A stretch of 64,000 nt of DNA from Pedobacter sp. Its GTDB lineage: Bacteria; Bacteroidota; Bacteroidia; Sphingobacteriales; Sphingobacteriaceae. Below are positions 60,171-64,000 of this stretch, one piece after another. The translations under genes were made by a program, and so were the position numbers. How positions within the stretch are numbered: the stretch's first letter is position 1; each line of letters opens with the position of its first letter. The stretch lies in contig JAVHXV010000004.1 of the NCBI GenBank assembly GCA_031119475.1, positions 1-64,000 on the forward strand. Reading direction: 5' to 3'. Below the pieces are notes generated by a model that was given only the letters and a program-made list of their open reading frames with translations, was not told where the DNA came from and ran no database searches.

Positions 60171-60530
60171 TTATTTTAATAAATATTTCCTTAGGTTGGT
60201 TAATTTCCGTGCCAATTTATCTAATTCTTCCAGATAATAAATTAATTCAATGTCAGAAATTATTTTTCTCCTTTCCAATACTACTAAAATATTTGCATTT
60301 TCAAAGGTAGATCGATGTGCAATATTCAGATAATGAGCAAATTCCTTTCCCGAAACTCAACCAGCGCCCTCTGCGATATTGTTAGATATGCTAAGAGCAG
60401 CCCCATTGAGCTGCTCTGCAAATCTGTATTTTTTGTCGGCTGACAAACGGTCAGCTATGTCCAATAACTTGTCTGTAATGACGATGGATAACTGCCAAAC
60501 TTCCAGCGATTGAAACTTAAATTGACTCAT
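60171..60530 (-). pseudogene. four helix bundle (23S rRNA-IVS type) protein, interrupted by in-frame TGA
   Basis: MSQFKFQSLEVWQLSIVITDKLLDIADRL...LSISNNIAEGAG * VSGKEFAHYLNIAHRSTFENANILVVLERRKIISDIELIYYLEELDKLARKLTNLRKYLLK; TGA at 60357-60359, same frame on both sides. Confidence 0.85.
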
Positions 60531-60601
60531 GACCAATAATAAGTATTCTCTTTTCTTTAATCGGAACATATATGTCTATATCCGATTAAATATCTCGCCA
60601 T

Positions 60602-60619
60602 GCCAAACGCCAAACGCTA
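60602..60619. repeat. 18-bp inverted-repeat arm GCCAAACGCCAAACGCTA
   Basis: Perfect reverse complement of 60122-60139. Confidence 0.9.
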
Positions 60620-60635
60620 GGCGCCATGCGCCATG

Positions 60636-61982
60636 CTACTTCAGCGCAACAAACTTACTGTATTCGATATCTTTCGCGTCGATGGTAGCTACAGATTTAA
60701 TGTATTCGAATACTTTCAATGCCTTTACTTCGTCGAAGATGCGATTGGCGTTTTCTTTTTCCTGCAGGAAATTAGCGGTGTACTGTGCCAATTGGTCTTC
60801 AGGCATAGGTTGTGGACTATACATTCTGAATTGCGCATCCAAACGTTGTTTTGCAGTTTCAAAAACGTCTTTATAGTCGATCTTGATGTCGTTATCGGTA
60901 ATGATTTTGTTTTCGATCAATGTCCATTTCAGGTTTTTCGCAAAATCGTCATAGCCCTGCTCCAATTCCTCGTCGGTCAGTTTTTCGTTGGTAGCCTTAA
61001 GCCATTTGCGCAGAAATGCATCTGGCAGTTTCATTTTGGTCTGTTCGGTCAACTGTGCATACATATCGTTCTGCAGTTTACGCGCTGCATCTTGTTGGAA
61101 CATCGATTCGATTTCCTCGGTGATTTTCGCGTTGAAGCCTGCTTCATCAGTCACTACACCCGGACCGAACACCTTATCGTAGAACTCCTGGTTAAGGTCG
61201 GCCTCTTCCAAGCGATTTACGTTTTTAACCTTTACTTCAAAATTTGACTTGAGGTCTTTTGCATCCTCTTCGCTGATGTTCAACAATTTAGCAATAACCG
61301 CCTCATTTCCGTCAAATGCTTTTTGGATATCGAGGGTCAATACGTCATCTTTTTTTGAGCCAACGAGCGATTTCAGGATTTTTTTATCGGTAATCAGGTC
61401 TAAACGGATCGAACCTGTAGCGTTGATCCCGCCTTCGAAGGCGGTACCATCTGGCGAAAGTTGTGTCAGCTCTGCATAAAGCACATCACCTTCTGCCGCA
61501 GTTTCGGGATTGGTCATTTTTCCGTAGCTCTTGCGGATGTTTTTGATCCTTGAAGCCAAGGTTTCTGCATCTGCCTTTACGTTATATTGGGTAAATTTAT
61601 CTTTTGAAGAAACCTCTATATCCACTTTCGGTGCAAGGCCCAACTCATAAGAAAATTCAAATTCATCGGTATTGTCCCATTTGTAGTCTTTGCTATCGTC
61701 CATTACAGGTAGCGGCTGTCCCAAAACCTCCACTTTGTTGTCGTTTAAGTAGCCAGAAATCGTATCGTTGAGCAGGTTGTTGATCTCATCGACCAAGATG
61801 CTTTTGCCATACATCCTTTTGATGTGTGCAACCGGCACCATCCCTTTACGGAAGCCTGGAAGATTGGCTTTTTTTGCCTGGTCTTTTAATGCTTTCTCGA
61901 ATTTTGGTGTATAATCTGCTGGAGCAATGGAAATATTCACCACTGCATTTAAATCATCGATATTTTCCTGTTTAATGTTCAT
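60636..61982 (-). CDS. tig: trigger factor
   Basis: MNIKQENIDDLNAVVNISIAPADYTPKFEKALKDQAKKANLPGFRKGMVPVAHIKRMYGK; start trimmed to MNIKQ. Confidence 0.92.
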   Translation of the reverse strand: MNIKQENIDDLNAVVNISIAPADYTPKFEKALKDQAKKANLPGFRKGMVPVAHIKRMYGKSILVDEINNLLNDTISGYLNDNKVEVLGQPLPVMDDSKDYKWDNTDEFEFSYELGLAPKVDIEVSSKDKFTQYNVKADAETLASRIKNIRKSYGKMTNPETAAEGDVLYAELTQLSPDGTAFEGGINATGSIRLDLITDKKILKSLVGSKKDDVLTLDIQKAFDGNEAVIAKLLNISEEDAKDLKSNFEVKVKNVNRLEEADLNQEFYDKVFGPGVVTDEAGFNAKITEEIESMFQQDAARKLQNDMYAQLTEQTKMKLPDAFLRKWLKATNEKLTDEELEQGYDDFAKNLKWTLIENKIITDNDIKIDYKDVFETAKQRLDAQFRMYSPQPMPEDQLAQYTANFLQEKENANRIFDEVKALKVFEYIKSVATIDAKDIEYSKFVALK

Positions 61983-62071
61983 GCTGGATATGGGTATTGG
62001 GCAATGCAAATGGGATACCTTTGAAACCAAGCGCACACCGATTTAATTTTTCTTTATCAATATTTTAAAAT

Positions 62072-62103
62072 AAAACCGTTCCAATTTTGGTAGGAACGGT
62101 TTT
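62072..62103 (-). terminator. terminator of tRNA-Leu(UAG)
   Basis: AAAACCGTTCC...GGAACGGTTTT stem. Confidence 0.7.
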
Positions 62104-62111
62104 AAACGTTG

Positions 62112-62193
62112 TGCGGAAGAAGGGACTCGAACCCCCACGCCGTGAAGCGCCAGATCCTAAGTCTGGTGCGGCTACCAATTACGCCACTTCCGC
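62112..62193 (-). tRNA. tRNA-Leu (UAG)
   Basis: GCGGAAG/CTTCCGC acceptor, CCAGA-CTTAGGA-TCTGG anticodon arm, GGGGG-TTCGAGT-CCCTT T-arm. Confidence 0.94.
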
Positions 62194-62289
62194 AGTTAGG
62201 ATTATTTCGGAATGCAAAGATAGCTTTTTTAGACAAATCTGCAAAGAGAATTCAAATTATTTTGTAAAACGTTGGTGGTTAAGGAGATT

Positions 62290-62448
62290 GATTTAAGGCG
62301 CGGAGCGCGAAGAGCAAAGCGAAGAGCAAAGCGCAGAGCAAAGCGCAGAGCGTAGGGCGTAAGGCGTAAAGCGTAAAGAGCAAAGCGCAGAGTGAAGGTC
62401 TCTGGACTAATGATCAATGACTTAATGACTAATGACTAATGACTATTG
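62290..62448. repeat. low-complexity repeats (GAGCAAAGCGCA/GCGTAAAGC; AATGACT 7-mers)
   Basis: gcgaagagcaaagcgaagagcaaagcgcagagcaaagc and taatgactaatgactaatgac. Confidence 0.9.
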
Positions 62449-63242
62449 GCCAAATCCTTTTGCAGTTCAAACAGATACCCCACGGCCTTCACCAGCCTGC
62501 TGCCATACCAGGAGAACATTTCCCCATCTGCCAGTATCACTTTCGCTTTTGGCACGGCTGTTTCAATTGCCGCAATATGCTTCGCCGCGAATGGATAAGG
62601 TTCGCTCGACAGCAGCACCAGTTCACAGCCCAGATCCTGCAATTGTTCAATGGCCAATTCGGGGTAACGATCCTGCGGTATTACATTGCTCAAGCCTATT
62701 TTCCGGAGCACATCATCAATAAAAGTACCACGGCCGGCAAATAGATAAGGGTCTTTCCAAATGAGATAAGCCGTTGGGATATGGATCTTTCTTTGAGCCG
62801 CCAGCACTTGTAAGTCGTTAAAACCAGCTTGTATGAGGTGTGTGAGATAAGCGGCTTCGGGTTGGCGGTCTACCAAGGCGCCAATCTCGCGGATTGCGAT
62901 GACGGCCTCTTCCAGATTGCCAATATCACTGATCCAGACCGGAAATTCCTGCATCAACTCCTCGATTTCGGACTGGGTATTTTCTTCCTTATTGGCGATG
63001 ATCAGGTCGGGCTGCAGCTGCCGGATGGTTTCCATCCTGAGTTTTTTTGTCCCGCCCACCTTTGTTCTTGATGCAAATTTTTCGATCGGGTGGATACAGA
63101 ATTTCGTAATGCCAATTACTTCTTCATCCAGTCCCAGATCAAACAAAAGCTCAGTCTGTGAGGGCACAACAGAAATAATCCGTTTGGGCGGATAGTTGAC
63201 CGCCACGCTCCTGCCCATCTGATCTGTAAATGACTTTTGCAT
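62436..63242 (-). CDS. helical-backbone metal receptor / ABC transporter substrate-binding (BtuF-like)
   Basis: PPKRIISVVPSQTELLFDLGLDEEVIGITKFCIHP...VGGTKKLRMETIRQLQPDLIIANKEEN. Confidence 0.85.
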   Translation of the reverse strand: MQKSFTDQMGRSVAVNYPPKRIISVVPSQTELLFDLGLDEEVIGITKFCIHPIEKFASRTKVGGTKKLRMETIRQLQPDLIIANKEENTQSEIEELMQEFPVWISDIGNLEEAVIAIREIGALVDRQPEAAYLTHLIQAGFNDLQVLAAQRKIHIPTAYLIWKDPYLFAGRGTFIDDVLRKIGLSNVIPQDRYPELAIEQLQDLGCELVLLSSEPYPFAAKHIAAIETAVPKAKVILADGEMFSWYGSRLVKAVGYLFELQKDLANSH

Positions 63243-63347
63243 CCTGCGAAGATAGCAAAGGAAAAAGGGAAAAGTGAAGATGGAAGATGGAAAATGGAAG
63301 ATGGAAGATTAGCTGTGAATTATGAACTGTGAACTGAAAACTGAGAA

Positions 63348-64000
63348 CTACTCATACTTCAATACCTCGGCGGGATTGGTTTTTATGGCCGACATACTCT
63401 GTAGGCTAATGGTGATGACCGTGATGAGCAAAATGGAAAAATTAACCGTTAAGAAAATCATCAAGGGCATGTCGATGTGATAGGCAAAACCCTGGAACCA
63501 TTTTTTCATGTAGATATAAGCAATCACATCGGCGAGCACCGCTGCAACGCTGACCAACCTTACAAAGTCGACATTTAATAACCTGAGCGCGGACGTTGTA
63601 GACGCACCCAAAATTTTTCGGATCGCCATTTCCTTATTCCTCATTTTTGCATTGTAGGCAGCAAAACCGATGAGACCAAATATGGAGACCAAAAATGTGG
63701 CCATCCCAAAGGAGAAAATAACCTGCTTGCTGAGTTCGAAATGTTGGTTCATTTTGGCAAAAGACTCATCGGCAAATACAAATTTTGGATCTACTCCCGG
63801 ATCGATCTCATTCCACGCTGTACGGATACCTGCCAATGTTTGAGAGATAGCCGATGCATTTAACCTAAAAACAACATTCTTTCTCCAATAATTAGCGTAG
63901 CCTCCAACCGAATACATGGTCGGCGATATCGTCTGGTCAAAACCATAAGCCTGGATATCTTTTACCACGCCAACAACCTTCACCTTGACCTTACTGCCGT
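63348..64000 (-). CDS. ABC transporter permease (FtsX/MacB-like), 5' part outside the window
   Basis: FGMATFLVSIFGLIGFAAYNAKMRNKEMAIRKILGASTTSALRLLNVDFVRLVSVAAVLADVIAYI; frame stays open to the window edge. Confidence 0.85.
   Translation of the reverse strand, partial: GSKVKVKVVGVVKDIQAYGFDQTISPTMYSVGGYANYWRKNVVFRLNASAISQTLAGIRTAWNEIDPGVDPKFVFADESFAKMNQHFELSKQVIFSFGMATFLVSIFGLIGFAAYNAKMRNKEMAIRKILGASTTSALRLLNVDFVRLVSVAAVLADVIAYIYMKKWFQGFAYHIDMPLMIFLTVNFSILLITVITISLQSMSAIKTNPAEVLKYE

Noticed and set aside
60171-60530. Avd-like component of a diversity-generating retroelement
   Set aside because: Four-helix-bundle fold is shared with Avd, but no reverse transcriptase, template repeat or variable repeat is visible in the window.
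62229-62417. 62-aa ORF (LRFALRFALRFALRAPRL)
   Set aside because: Translation of the GAGCAAAGCG low-complexity repeat.
63348-63983. Complete 211-aa permease starting at 63983
   Set aside because: Frame remains open to the window edge (GSKVKVKVVGVVKD); the GTG start is artificial and the gene is truncated by the window.

Overview
The window is a 64-kb chromosomal segment of a Bacteroidetes genome, most likely Sphingobacteriaceae/Pedobacter-like. The lineage call rests on gene content (fused MurF-Alr, GH97, DUF2851, Rho with a disordered insert) and TAnnTTTG-type promoters. Most of it is ordinary core and accessory genome: recX, murF-alr, an RND efflux operon, GH97, map, lolA, ftsK, pyrF, rho, pssA, folK, sppA, polX, amn, clpX, clpP, tig and four tRNAs (Gly-GCC; Leu-UAA, -GAG, -UAG). 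I see no rRNA, CRISPR array or intact prophage. The points most worth a second look are: (1) a decayed IS21-like element at about 3034-3438, with inverted ends built from a strict 23-24 bp repeat, just downstream of tRNA-Leu; (2) a truncated tRNA-Leu 5' copy whose D-loop carries a perfect 18-bp palindrome; (3) a four-helix-bundle (23S-IVS type) gene between clpP and tig, interrupted by one in-frame TGA and bracketed by perfect 18-bp inverted repeats; (4) an 11-bp iteron-like array (GGTATAGAAAG) that switches orientation around CCCTAGGGG; (5) a five-copy ~86-bp array with alternating ABABA monomers; (6) a window-wide set of 7/8-mer low-complexity intergenic repeats that reuse the same words at unlinked loci; (7) a compact stressosome operon (RsbR-S-T, ATPase-PP2C, histidine kinase) with no sigma factor; (8) an sn-glycerol-1-phosphate dehydrogenase / organophosphate antiporter / HAD phosphatase operon. 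All calls come from reading the sequence and supplied translations; no searches were run.
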